This document shows positions 36,940-46,312 of a stretch of DNA of 64,000 nucleotides, piece by piece (position 1 is the stretch's first letter; every line of letters begins with the position of its first letter). Origin of the DNA: an uncultured Roseobacter sp. (GTDB lineage Bacteria; Pseudomonadota; Alphaproteobacteria; Rhodobacterales; Rhodobacteraceae); NCBI RefSeq assembly GCF_947488185.1, contig NZ_CANKYM010000003.1, positions 508,873 through 572,872 on the forward strand. The letters run 5' to 3'. Position numbers and translations under genes: made by a program. The notes beneath the pieces were generated by a model. The model was not told the DNA's origin and ran no database searches. It saw only the letters and a list, made by a program, of their open reading frames with translations.

Positions 36940-38814
36940 TCAGGCTTGCTTTTTTTCAGAATCCCGGCTGAGGAAGGCGGTCTCGAGTTCCTTTTGCAAC
37001 TCCTTGGCACGAGCGAGATAGGCGGGGTTCTGGCTGGCCGGAACCTCCGGATCCCAAAGCTGTGCCAACTCCTGTACGGAGTGGCGGTCGTGATGGTAGA
37101 AGATCCGCTCCGCCTCCGAAGCCTCGTATTCGCTGAGCCCCATGTTCTCCAGCACATAGCGCCCGGCGCGTAGGGAACTGTCGAAAAGCTCGCGCACGAT
37201 GTCATCCGCACCAGCCTGGTAGAGCCGGTAGACGTGGGTCCGGTCGCGGGCACGGGCGACGATGTGTAACCCGGGGCGCAGCTTGCGCGCATATTGCACC
37301 AGTTTGATTGCCGCCTCGGCATCATCCAACGCGACAACCAGCACACGGGCGGACTCCAGACCGGCCGCGCGCAGGATATCGGGGCGGGTCGGGTCGCCCA
37401 GAAACCCCTTGAACCCGAAACGTCGCATCACGGCGATGGTTTCCATGTCATGATCAAGCACGACGGTGTTGAAGCCATTTGCCTGCACCAGCCGATTCAC
37501 GATCTGACCGAAACGACCAATGCCCGCGATGATGACCGGCCCTTCGATGTCGATCTCGTCGTCTGGATGCTGTTCGCTCGTATCGGGCGCGCGTTTCGAA
37601 AGCAGATCATAGATGATGAAGAGCAGGGGCGTGATCAGCATCGAAATCGAGATGACGAGCAGCAGCGTTTCCGCCACGCCGCGTGGAATGACCCCCTGCA
37701 CGACGGAAAAAGACACAAGGACAAAGCCAAACTCCCCGGCTTGGGCCAGCGCGAGGGTAAAGAGCCAGTGATCCTTGCCCTTGAGTTTGAAAGCGCGGCC
37801 TAGGAAGAACAGGATCAGCCCTTTGATCAGGATGACCAGCAAGGCCATCCCGACGATATTGAGCACATTGTCAAAGAGCAGCGTGAAGTTGATGCCCGCG
37901 CCGACGGTAATGAAAAAGAGCCCCAGAAGCAGGCCCTTGAACGGCTCAAGGTCAGTCTCGAGCTCATGGCGGAATTCGGAGCTGGCCAGCACCACACCCG
38001 CCAGAAACGCGCCCAGAGCTGGTGAGAGGCCTACCAGCGTCATCAGAAACGAAATGCCCACGACAATCAGCAGCGCGAGCGCAGTGTACATTTCGCGCAG
38101 GCGCGCAGAATGGATGTATCGGAAAACGGGGCGCGTTAGGAAGATGCCCGCAAAGATGACCGCCGCGATGGCCGCGATGGTCACCAGCGTCACGCCCCAG
38201 CCGGGCAAGCCTTCGACCAGAGACAGGCTCTGATGCGCCTTGTCATGGGCCTCCTCGCCGCTGCGCTGGATCGAGCCGTCTGTCGCAATCTGCGCCGGCA
38301 CTGTGGCGACGAGCAGCGGCAGAAAGGCGAGGATGGGAATAACGGCAATGTCCTGGGTCAACAGAACAGAAAAAACAGATCTCCCGCCACTTGTCTGCAT
38401 CAGGCCCTTTTCCGAAAGGGTTTGCAGAACGATCGCGGTAGAACTCAGCGACAACGCCAGACCAATGGCAAGTGCAACACCCCATGGCTGATTGTAAGCC
38501 ATGGCGATCCCCATGAGCGCAAGCGCGCTGATCGTGATCTGCAACCCGCCCAATCCGATGAGCCTGTGCCGCATGTCCCAGAGGGCACGGGGTTCGAGTT
38601 CCAACCCGATCAGGAAGAGCATCATCACCACGCCGAATTCGGCGAAATGCTGCAAATCCTCTGTTTCAGACCCGACCAGTCCCAGAAGCGGGCCAATGAT
38701 GATCCCCGCGGCCAGGTAGCCCAGAACCGAACCCAGCCCCAGGCGCGAGGCGAAGGGCACCGCAATGACGGCGGCGGCCAGGTAGATGGAGGCCTGGAAC
38801 AGGAAGCTATCCAT
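36940..38814 (-). CDS. CPA2 family cation:proton antiporter (KefB/KefC-like)
   Basis: This 624-residue membrane protein has about twelve helices of the Na/H exchanger domain (GLELEPRALWDMRHRLIGLG, AFLAGVVLASSEFRHELE). It is followed by a C-terminal TrkA-N/RCK domain that binds nucleotide (VIIAGIGRFGQIVNRLVQ, near residue 430). Such proteins export potassium for protons and are gated by glutathione or nucleotide. It is followed 25 bases upstream on the same strand by the Lrp gene. Confidence 0.9.
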   Translation of the reverse strand: MDSFLFQASIYLAAAVIAVPFASRLGLGSVLGYLAAGIIIGPLLGLVGSETEDLQHFAEFGVVMMLFLIGLELEPRALWDMRHRLIGLGGLQITISALALMGIAMAYNQPWGVALAIGLALSLSSTAIVLQTLSEKGLMQTSGGRSVFSVLLTQDIAVIPILAFLPLLVATVPAQIATDGSIQRSGEEAHDKAHQSLSLVEGLPGWGVTLVTIAAIAAVIFAGIFLTRPVFRYIHSARLREMYTALALLIVVGISFLMTLVGLSPALGAFLAGVVLASSEFRHELETDLEPFKGLLLGLFFITVGAGINFTLLFDNVLNIVGMALLVILIKGLILFFLGRAFKLKGKDHWLFTLALAQAGEFGFVLVSFSVVQGVIPRGVAETLLLVISISMLITPLLFIIYDLLSKRAPDTSEQHPDDEIDIEGPVIIAGIGRFGQIVNRLVQANGFNTVVLDHDMETIAVMRRFGFKGFLGDPTRPDILRAAGLESARVLVVALDDAEAAIKLVQYARKLRPGLHIVARARDRTHVYRLYQAGADDIVRELFDSSLRAGRYVLENMGLSEYEASEAERIFYHHDRHSVQELAQLWDPEVPASQNPAYLARAKELQKELETAFLSRDSEKKQA

Positions 38815-38839
38815 GTGGGTGACGTCTCCTCATCGGGGG

Positions 38840-39295
38840 TCAGGTGGGCAGGGGCCCATCGGATTTCAGCTGGTCCATCACGATCTGACTATGCACCCGC
38901 GCCACAGCCGGATGCGGCAGCAGCACGTCGTGGATCAGCGCATTCAGGGCCGGTAAGTCAGCGCAGTAAACCCGCAAAAGATAATCCGCATCGCCGGTCA
39001 TTGTCCATGCGCTCGTGATCTCCGGGCGGGTGTTGACGAGGCGGGCAAAGCTCTTGGAGTGATCCGGTCCGTGCGTGCCCAGATGCACCTGCACAAAGCC
39101 CTGAACGTGCAGTCCCAGATGCGCGGGATCGAGCCGGGCGACGTATGCGCGGATGTAGCCATCGGCTTCCAGCCGCTGGCGGCGGCGGCCTGCCTGGCTG
39201 GAGGAGAGATTCAACATCTCGCCCAATTGCTGCGCCGTCAGATGGGCGTTGCGTTGCAGCGCTTGCAAGAGGCGGGTGTCGGTGTCGTCGAGCAT
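38840..39295 (-). CDS. Lrp/AsnC family transcriptional regulator
   Basis: The N-terminal helix-turn-helix (TRLLQALQRNAHLTAQQLGEMLNLS) and the C-terminal RAM/AsnC ligand-binding domain (VQVHLGTHG, then MTGDADYLLRVY) are clear. The 151-residue ATG form starts at 39295; a GTG six codons upstream is possible. It is divergent from hppD, so it probably controls aromatic amino acid breakdown. A candidate site is at 39330. Confidence 0.92.
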   Translation of the reverse strand: MLDDTDTRLLQALQRNAHLTAQQLGEMLNLSSSQAGRRRQRLEADGYIRAYVARLDPAHLGLHVQGFVQVHLGTHGPDHSKSFARLVNTRPEITSAWTMTGDADYLLRVYCADLPALNALIHDVLLPHPAVARVHSQIVMDQLKSDGPLPT

Positions 39296-39329
39296 GATGC
39301 GGGGCTTTCGCACGTGTTGCGCTCATCAT

Positions 39330-39342
39330 GCGGAAATTCCGC
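39330..39342. promoter_or_regulatory. Candidate Lrp-type operator between lrp and hppD
   Basis: GCGGAA-A-TTCCGC is a perfect 13-base inverted repeat. Related GGAAATT or GCGGAAA half-sites recur about 30 and 40 bases to the right (39364-39380), so several sites may cover the divergent promoter region. Confidence 0.45.
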
Positions 39343-39453
39343 GCCTTAGTCTACACTTGCTATGGAAATTGCGCGGAAAATGCGCGTGAAAGGCTGTATT
39401 CTGCTTAAAATTCGCGCATCGGGCGCGACTCGCTTTGCTGACTGGAGATCACC

Positions 39454-40548
39454 ATGGGCCCTTTCCCGCATGACGCACCGAAATCCACGATCACCGGGGA
39501 GAACCCCGCCGGGACGGATGGGTTCGAGTTCGTGGAGTTTGCCCATCCTGATCCGCAAGAGTTGCGGGATCTCTTTGCGCGCATGGGGTATGCGCATGTG
39601 GCCAACCATAAGGCCAAAAACATTGAGTTGTGGCAGCAGGGCGATATCACCTACGTGCTGAACGCCGAAGCAGACAGTTTCGGGGCGCGTTTCGTCGAGG
39701 CGCATGGTCCCTGCGCGCCGTCTATGGGTTGGCGTGTCGCAGATGCCCAGGCAGCATTCGACCATGCCGTATCGAAAGGCGCGGAGCCCTATGAGGGGGC
39801 GGGCAAAGTGCTGGACGTGCCAGCCATTGTCGGGATTGGCGGGTCGCTGCTGTATTTCGTGGATCAATACTACGATACCAGCCCATACAACGAAGAGTAT
39901 GACTGGATTGCCCAGTCGAAGCCTGCGGGTGTTGGCTTCTACTATCTCGATCACCTGACCCATAACGTGCACAAGGGGAACATGGACAAATGGTTCAGGT
40001 TCTACGGCGATCTGTTCAACTTTCGTGAAATCCGGTTTTTCGATATCGAGGGCAAGTTTACCGGGCTGCTTAGCCGTGCGTTAACCTCGCCCTGCGGGCG
40101 TATCCGTATCCCGATCAACGAGGATCGGGGAGAGACCGGGCAAATCGTTTCCTACCTGAAGAAATACAAGGGCGAGGGTATTCAGCACATCGCCGTAGGC
40201 TCCAGCGACATCTATGACAGCACGGATGAGATCGCGTCGCGCGGGCTGAAGTTCATGCCCGGTCCGCCGGAGACATATTACACGCTCAGTCATGACCGTG
40301 TGGTCGGCCATGACGAACCCGTGGACAGGATGAAAAAACACGGCATTCTGATCGATGGCGAAGGCGTTGTAGACGGTGGCGAGACCAAGATCTTGCTGCA
40401 GATTTTCTCCAAGACGGTGATCGGGCCGATTTTCTTCGAGTTCATTCAACGCAAGGGTGATGATGGGTTCGGCGAGGGAAACTTCAAGGCGCTTTTCGAG
40501 AGCATCGAGCAAGAGCAGATCGACAGCGGAGAACTGGCGGCGGAGTAG
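39454..40548 (+). CDS. hppD: 4-hydroxyphenylpyruvate dioxygenase
   Basis: Converts 4-hydroxyphenylpyruvate to homogentisate in tyrosine breakdown. The 364-residue protein has two vicinal-oxygen-chelate halves. The C-terminal one carries iron-ligand regions YLDHLTHNVH, GIQHIAVGSSDI and FFEFIQRKGDDGFGEGNF, the last containing the glutamate and the gating helix. Divergent Lrp regulator upstream. The next homogentisate genes are not in the window. Confidence 0.96.
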   Translation: MGPFPHDAPKSTITGENPAGTDGFEFVEFAHPDPQELRDLFARMGYAHVANHKAKNIELWQQGDITYVLNAEADSFGARFVEAHGPCAPSMGWRVADAQAAFDHAVSKGAEPYEGAGKVLDVPAIVGIGGSLLYFVDQYYDTSPYNEEYDWIAQSKPAGVGFYYLDHLTHNVHKGNMDKWFRFYGDLFNFREIRFFDIEGKFTGLLSRALTSPCGRIRIPINEDRGETGQIVSYLKKYKGEGIQHIAVGSSDIYDSTDEIASRGLKFMPGPPETYYTLSHDRVVGHDEPVDRMKKHGILIDGEGVVDGGETKILLQIFSKTVIGPIFFEFIQRKGDDGFGEGNFKALFESIEQEQIDSGELAAE

Positions 40549-40570
40549 GGGTGGCCTGAAGCCCACCCTA
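40545..40570. terminator. Hairpin at the hppD 3' end
   Basis: GTAGGG(G)TGG pairs with CCACCCTAC with one bulged G, starting at the hppD stop. No T-run follows. It lies between convergent genes and may act as a shared 3' end or a short palindromic repeat. Confidence 0.4.
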
Positions 40571-40611
40571 CCTGCTGGTGCTTAGGTGCCTATGTATAGC
40601 CGGTGGCAGCG

Positions 40612-42927
40612 CTACCCTTTGGGCATCTTGAGGACGAGGTTGCGCCCCCGTTTCTGATAGCGCAACTCGCCTTCGCCAATGGCGGAAATCCGGCCGCCAT
40701 CGATACGGTCGCCGACCTGAACTTTCTTGTATCTGCCGTTGGAAAGCCGCACCAGTGCACGGCGGTCTGACGGTGTGCCATAGACGCCGATCAGGTTCAC
40801 TTTACGCAGGTTGATCGCGTTGCGGATCGTTGCCTCCCGCGTCACGGATGCACTTGAAGGGATGCTCGGCGCAACCGCGCGTGGGGCGATGCTGGCCGCG
40901 CCAACGGCGGCAGCTGAAGCCGCGGTTCGTTGCGCTCTCGCGACGATCTGTCCGAAGTTGTTGGGCCGGGCGTCCGGCCGCAACGACGCGGCGAGAGCCA
41001 ACTCTTCGCTGCTGGCGACAACACGATCTGACCCCTGTTCCGAAAGGGGGGCGGCACCGTCACCCAGCGGGACAAGGCTAGCCTTGGCTGCATTTGCAGG
41101 CACAAGCGCTGGTGCAGGCCGAGCGGGGGGGCGCAATTCCGCAAGCTCCGAGCGGGTGAGCCCGTCGAGGGTCGCCCGCTCCGTTGTTTCGACCAGATCA
41201 CCAGGGCGTGTTTGTGGTCGGAACGCAGCGAGTGCCGTTTGGACCGGGGCCAATTCGGTCGCCGCAGCTGCGCGCGATGGGAATGCCGTCGGACGTGTAG
41301 GAGGCGCGCCCGCAAAGACTTTTACGCCATCGGGGTTCAGCGTGCCCTGCGCCGTCGGCACCACAAGACCACGATTGTCCAATGCGAAGGTCGTACCGGC
41401 TGCGGCAGGTGAGGTTGGAGCATCAGGAGCAACGTCCTGAGAAAATGAGGTGGCAGGCGGCAGTGCCACGGCATCAAAGGCGGGCTCAATCGGATCGATG
41501 CTGGTCACGTATAGGTCTTCGATGTCCACAAGAGGTGGCGGCGTTGGCACATCGGGAGCCTGCGGCCAGATACCGGTCACGGCATAGCTTGCCCGAAAAT
41601 CGTCGGGCGATTGTTCGGGCGCTGTGTCATCGGAAAGGGGCGTGCGCAGAGCATCCAAAACCGCCGCATCCTCATCCGTGAGACCTGGGTCCAGCAGGGA
41701 AAGTTCCGTTGCATCGCTTGCGTTCGGATTTGACAGGGATGTGGCCGGCTGGATTGGCGGGGCGACCTCGACAGCCGTGATCTCGGGTGCCGCGCCATTG
41801 CGCCACCCGGCGATGCGGTCCTGCAGGCTCCCGAAGGACCAGGTGCCGATACCCACAACAGCCAGAACCAGAACCGCCGCAAGCCCCAAGGGCAACACCC
41901 GCTTTCGCGGCGCCACTTCCTGCGTTTCACGTGCGCCGAAAACGGTATAGCGTTCGGCTTCATTTGCGGGTTTCGTTGCCATGGGTGCCGCAGCTGGCAG
42001 GGGAACACGGACCGATCTGGCCTTGGGGGCGTCTTGTTTTGGGGTGTAGGGCTTTGCGGGTTCTGCAAAGCCAAAGGCTGCCGAGGCAGGCGCCGTGTCA
42101 CGGGGTCCAGATATCGGGTCCGAGGATGTGCGGCGGCTGGAAAATGGGGCGATCTCAGCCTCGATATCCCGTGGGGGCAGATCAGGCGCCGTGACATCGG
42201 CCACCTGAGGCTCCGAGGCGCGTAGGCTTTGCAAGGCATCCTGCAGGCTGTCTGCCCGTTCCGCTTCCGCCTGTCTGGCCGATTTGAACGTTAGGGCTTC
42301 AGTCTTGGGTTTGACAACAGGCTCGGCCACCGGCGGCATGCCGGGCAGTTCCTTTGCCACGGGGCCTTTCGGGGTTTCCACATCGCCAACAATAACAATG
42401 GAAACGCCATCCGGCTCCACGGTCTGGCCGGGGTCAAGCAGTTCCCGCGCGGCGCGGGTTGGCCCGAAATAGGGCTCTCCCGCGTAGTTCTGCGGTTCTG
42501 GCATCGCGACGAAGCTTACCGGATGGAACCGGTGCTTTACCGCGAAGTCCTCTGCTTCCTGCAGGGTCTCAAGGGCCACCGCGGCGACATCCGTGGTATC
42601 GCCGTCTACCGCTACGTCAAAAGCCAGGTCATCAAGCGCATAGGGCGTCTCCCCCGCCAAGGCATCGCGTGCCGCATCGCGCCGATCCGCGAGGTCGAGC
42701 CCGGGGGTCGCCAGCCTGAGGTAGCGCAGCTGCTCGTTGGGGATAACCAGTTTGCAGCGCAGCCCATCCGGGGCCATCGCGGTGGCCGTTTTGCGTAGCA
42801 CGGTAAGCTTTGCGCCCACCTGCTCGGCTTCCGGCGAAACCTCGCCGATCACGCGCCACCCGTCCCCCGAGCGATGTAGCAGACGGATGCTGTCGAACGA
42901 CAGGGAAAGTGCGAAGTTTGGTTTCAT
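40612..42927 (-). CDS. Large single-pass membrane protein with GspL-like and GspC/PilP-like ends
   Basis: This 771-residue protein starts with an actin-like/GspL-like N-terminal region (LSLSFDSIRLLHRSGDGWRVIGEV ... NEQLRYLRLATPGLDL). A Pro/Ala-rich linker follows, and then one transmembrane helix near residue 350 (PLGLAAVLVLAVVGIGTW). A long disordered periplasmic stretch leads to a C-terminal domain (NLIGVYGTPSDRRALVRLSNGRYKKVQVGDRI) resembling the HR domain of GspC/PilP. No secretion machinery lies beside it. The functional reading is inference. Confidence 0.75.
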   Translation of the reverse strand: MKPNFALSLSFDSIRLLHRSGDGWRVIGEVSPEAEQVGAKLTVLRKTATAMAPDGLRCKLVIPNEQLRYLRLATPGLDLADRRDAARDALAGETPYALDDLAFDVAVDGDTTDVAAVALETLQEAEDFAVKHRFHPVSFVAMPEPQNYAGEPYFGPTRAARELLDPGQTVEPDGVSIVIVGDVETPKGPVAKELPGMPPVAEPVVKPKTEALTFKSARQAEAERADSLQDALQSLRASEPQVADVTAPDLPPRDIEAEIAPFSSRRTSSDPISGPRDTAPASAAFGFAEPAKPYTPKQDAPKARSVRVPLPAAAPMATKPANEAERYTVFGARETQEVAPRKRVLPLGLAAVLVLAVVGIGTWSFGSLQDRIAGWRNGAAPEITAVEVAPPIQPATSLSNPNASDATELSLLDPGLTDEDAAVLDALRTPLSDDTAPEQSPDDFRASYAVTGIWPQAPDVPTPPPLVDIEDLYVTSIDPIEPAFDAVALPPATSFSQDVAPDAPTSPAAAGTTFALDNRGLVVPTAQGTLNPDGVKVFAGAPPTRPTAFPSRAAAATELAPVQTALAAFRPQTRPGDLVETTERATLDGLTRSELAELRPPARPAPALVPANAAKASLVPLGDGAAPLSEQGSDRVVASSEELALAASLRPDARPNNFGQIVARAQRTAASAAAVGAASIAPRAVAPSIPSSASVTREATIRNAINLRKVNLIGVYGTPSDRRALVRLSNGRYKKVQVGDRIDGGRISAIGEGELRYQKRGRNLVLKMPKG

Positions 42928-43084
42928 AGCGCGGGTTTACCAGTCATCGTGGTTCTTGCACAGATCGATCATATATTGGCAGAGCATATAGCGGGTCTTT
43001 GCCGAGGAAAAGTAAACGCCAAGTTTACCACTTGTTCAAACCGTAAGGGCCGTATCAGATGCCGCTGCAATCAGGAGATTAACA

Positions 43085-43768
43085 ATGAGACATGTTTTGA
43101 AGGCGATGCTACTGGTGATCCTCACCACAGGGGTCGCAATGGCGGATGAGGACCGGATCATCACGGTCACTGGTATCGGCACTGCTGAGACCGTACCGGA
43201 TATGGCGACCCTTCGTCTTGGCGTCACCCATCAGGCCAAAGAGGCCGCAGCGGCCATGTCCGCCACCAGCGAAGGGGTCGCCGCTGTGCTCAGTCGGCTC
43301 GAACAGGCAGGTCTTGCCGCGCGGGACATACAGACAGATCAGCTCTCGCTCCAGCCGGTCTGGTCTGACTACACCTTGAACACTCGGCGGATCACCGGGT
43401 TTTCAGCCACCAACATGTTGATGGTCCGGGTGCGGGACCTTGATACGCTCGGGCGCGTGCTGGATCTCGTGATCACGGATGGGGCCAATTCCTTCAACGG
43501 TCTTTCCTTTGGTTTGCAGGAACCGAAACCCGCTCAGGATGCTGCACGCGCTGCGGCGGTGGCGGATGCGATAGATCGCGCGCAACAACTGGCCGAGGCT
43601 GCGGGGGTGACCCTTGGCCCGATCCAGAGCATTAGCGAATATGTTGGCGGTGCCCGGCCGGAGATGATGAATATGCCGATGTCGCGCTCGGCAGCGGATG
43701 TGCCGATTGCGCAGGGTGAAGTGTCGGTTGCTTCACAAGTGAATGTCGTGTTTGCAATTGTGGAGTGA
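43085..43768 (+). CDS. SIMPL domain-containing secreted protein (DUF541)
   Basis: This 227-residue protein has a signal peptide (MRHVLKAMLLVILTTGVAMA). The SIMPL domain follows (ITVTGIGTAETVPDMATLRLGVTHQA ... FSATNMLMVRVRDLDTLGRVLDL). It is a periplasmic family of unknown mechanism seen in oxidative-stress contexts. CAGGAG precedes the ATG. The gene is divergent from the GspL-like protein. Confidence 0.88.
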   Translation: MRHVLKAMLLVILTTGVAMADEDRIITVTGIGTAETVPDMATLRLGVTHQAKEAAAAMSATSEGVAAVLSRLEQAGLAARDIQTDQLSLQPVWSDYTLNTRRITGFSATNMLMVRVRDLDTLGRVLDLVITDGANSFNGLSFGLQEPKPAQDAARAAAVADAIDRAQQLAEAAGVTLGPIQSISEYVGGARPEMMNMPMSRSAADVPIAQGEVSVASQVNVVFAIVE

Positions 43769-43788
43769 TCCGGTCGCAAACCAAATCG

Positions 43789-43815
43789 AAAGGGCGCCGC
43801 TGAGGCGCCCTTTTT
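43789..43815 (+). terminator. Intrinsic terminator after the SIMPL gene
   Basis: AAAGGGCGCC (43789-43798) pairs with GGCGCCCTTT (43804-43813) and runs into TTTTT. Works for the plus strand; the minus strand has AAA ahead, giving a shared terminator with metY. Confidence 0.85.
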
Positions 43816-43827
43816 ACGTGGCGGAGG

Positions 43828-45120
43828 TCAGCTTGCGGCTTTCGACAACGCCTGATCGAGATCGGCAATCAGGTCTTCGGCATTCTCGGTTCCGATGGAA
43901 ATCCTCACGACGCTGGGTCCTGCGCCCGCGGCTTCTTGCTGTTCCGCTGTGAGCTGCCGGTGAGTGGTCGATGCCGAGTGGATCACCAGACTGCGGGTAT
44001 CGCCGAGGTTCGCCACGTGGCTGAAGATTTCCAGCGCGTTCACGAATTTCACGCAAGCCTCGTACCCGCCCTTGATCGCAAAGGTGAACAACCCGCCAGC
44101 GCCCTTGGGGCAGATTTTCTTGACCCGATCATTGTAAGGCGACGACTTGAGCCCGGCATAGGTAACATAGTCAACGCGCGGGTCTTTTTCGAGCCAACCG
44201 GCCACGGTCTCGGCGTTTTCCACATGCCGCTCCATGCGCAGGCTCAGCGTTTCGGTACCCATCAGCGTGTAGTGTGCGGCTTGCGGGTTCATGGTCATGC
44301 CCAGATCGCGCAGCCCGATGGCGATGGAGTGGAAGGTGAAGGCCAGCGGCCCGAAGGTCTCGTGGAACTTCAGCCCGTGATAGGCAGGTTCGGGCTGGCT
44401 GAGCGAGGGGAATTTGTCGTTCGCCGACCAGTCGAACTTGCCACTGTCCACCACGCACCCCCCGGTGACGGTGCCGTTGCCGGTCAGGTATTTGGTGGTT
44501 GAATGCACCACCAGCGTCGCGCCATGCTCGATCGGGCGGCAGAGGTAGGGCGTGGCCGAGGTGTTGTCCACGATCAGCGGAATGCCCGCCGCATCGGAGA
44601 TTTTCGAGATCGCATCGAGGTCTGTGATGTAGCCGCCGGGGTTGGCGATGGACTCGCAGAAGACTGCGCGCGTGTCGTCGTTGATCGCCGCTTTCACCGC
44701 GTCCAGATTGTCGAAATCCACGAAGGTGCACTCCCAGCCAAACCGTTTGATGGTGTGGCTGAACTGGGTAACGGTTCCGCCATAAAGACGGGTGGAGGCG
44801 ACGATGTTCTTGCCCGGCCCCATCAGCGGGAAGAGCGCCATGATCTGCGCTGCATGCCCTGACGAACAGCAGGCCGCCCCGACACCGCCCTCCAGCGTTG
44901 CAATCCGTTCCTGCAGCACGGCGACGGTGGGGTTGGTCAGGCGGGAGTAGATGAACCCCACCTCCTGCAGGTTGAAGAGAGCGGCGGCGTGGTCCGCATC
45001 CCGGAACACATAGGCCGTTGTCTGGTAAATCGGGGTCTGGCGCGCACCGGTCGCGGGGTCGGGACGGGCGCCTGCGTGGATCTGCAGGGTGTCAAAACCG
45101 TAGTCGGGGCCGTCTGTCAT
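43828..45120 (-). CDS. metY: O-acetylhomoserine sulfhydrylase (MetY)
   Basis: A PLP enzyme that makes homocysteine from O-acetylhomoserine and sulfide. The start at 45120 gives MTDGPDYGFDTLQIHAG. Family features: RLTNPTVAVLQERIATLEGG, an SGHAAQIMA loop, and the PLP lysine in STTKYLTGNGT. 430 residues, as expected. An AGGAGG site lies before the ATG. The leader does not show a SAM-II riboswitch pattern that I could find. Confidence 0.93.
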   Translation of the reverse strand: MTDGPDYGFDTLQIHAGARPDPATGARQTPIYQTTAYVFRDADHAAALFNLQEVGFIYSRLTNPTVAVLQERIATLEGGVGAACCSSGHAAQIMALFPLMGPGKNIVASTRLYGGTVTQFSHTIKRFGWECTFVDFDNLDAVKAAINDDTRAVFCESIANPGGYITDLDAISKISDAAGIPLIVDNTSATPYLCRPIEHGATLVVHSTTKYLTGNGTVTGGCVVDSGKFDWSANDKFPSLSQPEPAYHGLKFHETFGPLAFTFHSIAIGLRDLGMTMNPQAAHYTLMGTETLSLRMERHVENAETVAGWLEKDPRVDYVTYAGLKSSPYNDRVKKICPKGAGGLFTFAIKGGYEACVKFVNALEIFSHVANLGDTRSLVIHSASTTHRQLTAEQQEAAGAGPSVVRISIGTENAEDLIADLDQALSKAAS

Positions 45121-45206
45121 GGGGTTCCTCCTGAGGACTTCGTTAACGGTATCGTTAGGCGATGGGGGGCAGGCATACAAGAGTGCCAGCTTGCAGGGCC
45201 TTTGCC

Positions 45207-46214
45207 TCAGCGCATCCAGAAGCCAGCCGATTTGATCCGGTTGCGGATGGCAGCCTCGCGGCGTGGCATGTTTTCCTGATCGAAAAGGGCCCGCACCTTC
45301 GCCCCGCGTCCCTGATAGACATTCCGTTTGATCGGCGCGTGCGCCTTGAGCAGTTTCTTGATCTTGTTGGGGGCCGCGATCTCTTCGAGCACCTCGATCA
45401 CCGTGTCGCTTTCGCGGGCGTAGAGCAGCGGGAACATGCGGTAATGGCAGCTGACGGAGCCGTCGAGCAGCCCCTCTGGCAGCGTGTCACGCCCGCCCCC
45501 CAGGGCATGGATCACCAGCGGTAACGCGATCTGATCCAGCCAGGGGGTCATTTCCTGCGCACATAGTTCTTTTGGCGGGTCGTCCCGGATGGCTACGGCA
45601 TAGTCTTCGAAGAGCGCACCAAAGCGGCGCGGGCAGCTGTAGAAGAAGTAACCTGCATTGAAGTAGAGATAGCGCCGCCAGTATTCATCCGGTTGGTTCC
45701 GATCAAGCGAGCTTTCGAAGTCCAACCCGAACTTGTCGTAAAGCGACCGCCACAAATCGCTGTATCCTGGCCCGTAGAGTTCCGGTTTCGGCCATGTGCC
45801 TTCTCGTTTGAGCGAGGCGGAGGGGCGGTCAAAGTCGAAAGGCACGGAAGTCAAATCCCCGTTAATCAGCGTGTCAGTGTCAAAAAAGACAAAGGGCGCG
45901 CCTTCGGGCAGCTCCCTGAGCATCTCGATCTTGTTGCCGTAAGGATACCTGGCCCCAAAATGGCGAGACTCGAAGGGAATGATCTCTGCCTCAAGCTGCG
46001 CCAGCATCTCCAGTACACCCCGATCTGAAATGCGGGGGTCCTTCGGCCACAAGGGACCGGGCTGCGGTTCTGCGATCAGCAGGCGACCCTTGAAGTCTGG
46101 GCTGGAGCGGCGCAGAGAAGCCGCGAAAAGCAACGCCTCATAGGTCAACCGACCCTCATGGGCGACGACCACCACGTTGAAATCTGGTGTGAAATTCTCA
46201 GCCGTTGCGGCCAT
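45207..46214 (-). CDS. Glycosyltransferase-like conserved protein
   Basis: This 335-residue soluble protein has a GT-A-like layout: an N-terminal beta strand (NVVVVAHEGRLTYEALLFAASLR), then a DxD-type element in FVFFDTDTLINGDL near residue 125, and a later GYFFYS segment. A TTG start 11 codons upstream is possible. I recognise it as conserved in Rhodobacterales but the acceptor is unknown. It is the last clear core gene before the accessory region. Confidence 0.65.
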   Translation of the reverse strand: MAATAENFTPDFNVVVVAHEGRLTYEALLFAASLRRSSPDFKGRLLIAEPQPGPLWPKDPRISDRGVLEMLAQLEAEIIPFESRHFGARYPYGNKIEMLRELPEGAPFVFFDTDTLINGDLTSVPFDFDRPSASLKREGTWPKPELYGPGYSDLWRSLYDKFGLDFESSLDRNQPDEYWRRYLYFNAGYFFYSCPRRFGALFEDYAVAIRDDPPKELCAQEMTPWLDQIALPLVIHALGGGRDTLPEGLLDGSVSCHYRMFPLLYARESDTVIEVLEEIAAPNKIKKLLKAHAPIKRNVYQGRGAKVRALFDQENMPRREAAIRNRIKSAGFWMR

Positions 46215-46312
46215 ATCCGCCTGTTCGTTGAAGGTATTTTGCCCCAACTATAGGGCCAAGTCGGTCACGACTAAAGCGGTTTGCGCGTAAGAGGTTGGAT
46301 GAGATGTCGTGA

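Noticed and set aside
45121..45206. A SAM-II riboswitch before metY
   Set aside because: The expected pseudoknot consensus was not seen on the minus strand.
46248..46300. A tRNA as the attachment site at the left edge of the accessory region
   Set aside because: No tRNA-like fold or T-arm sequence was found there.
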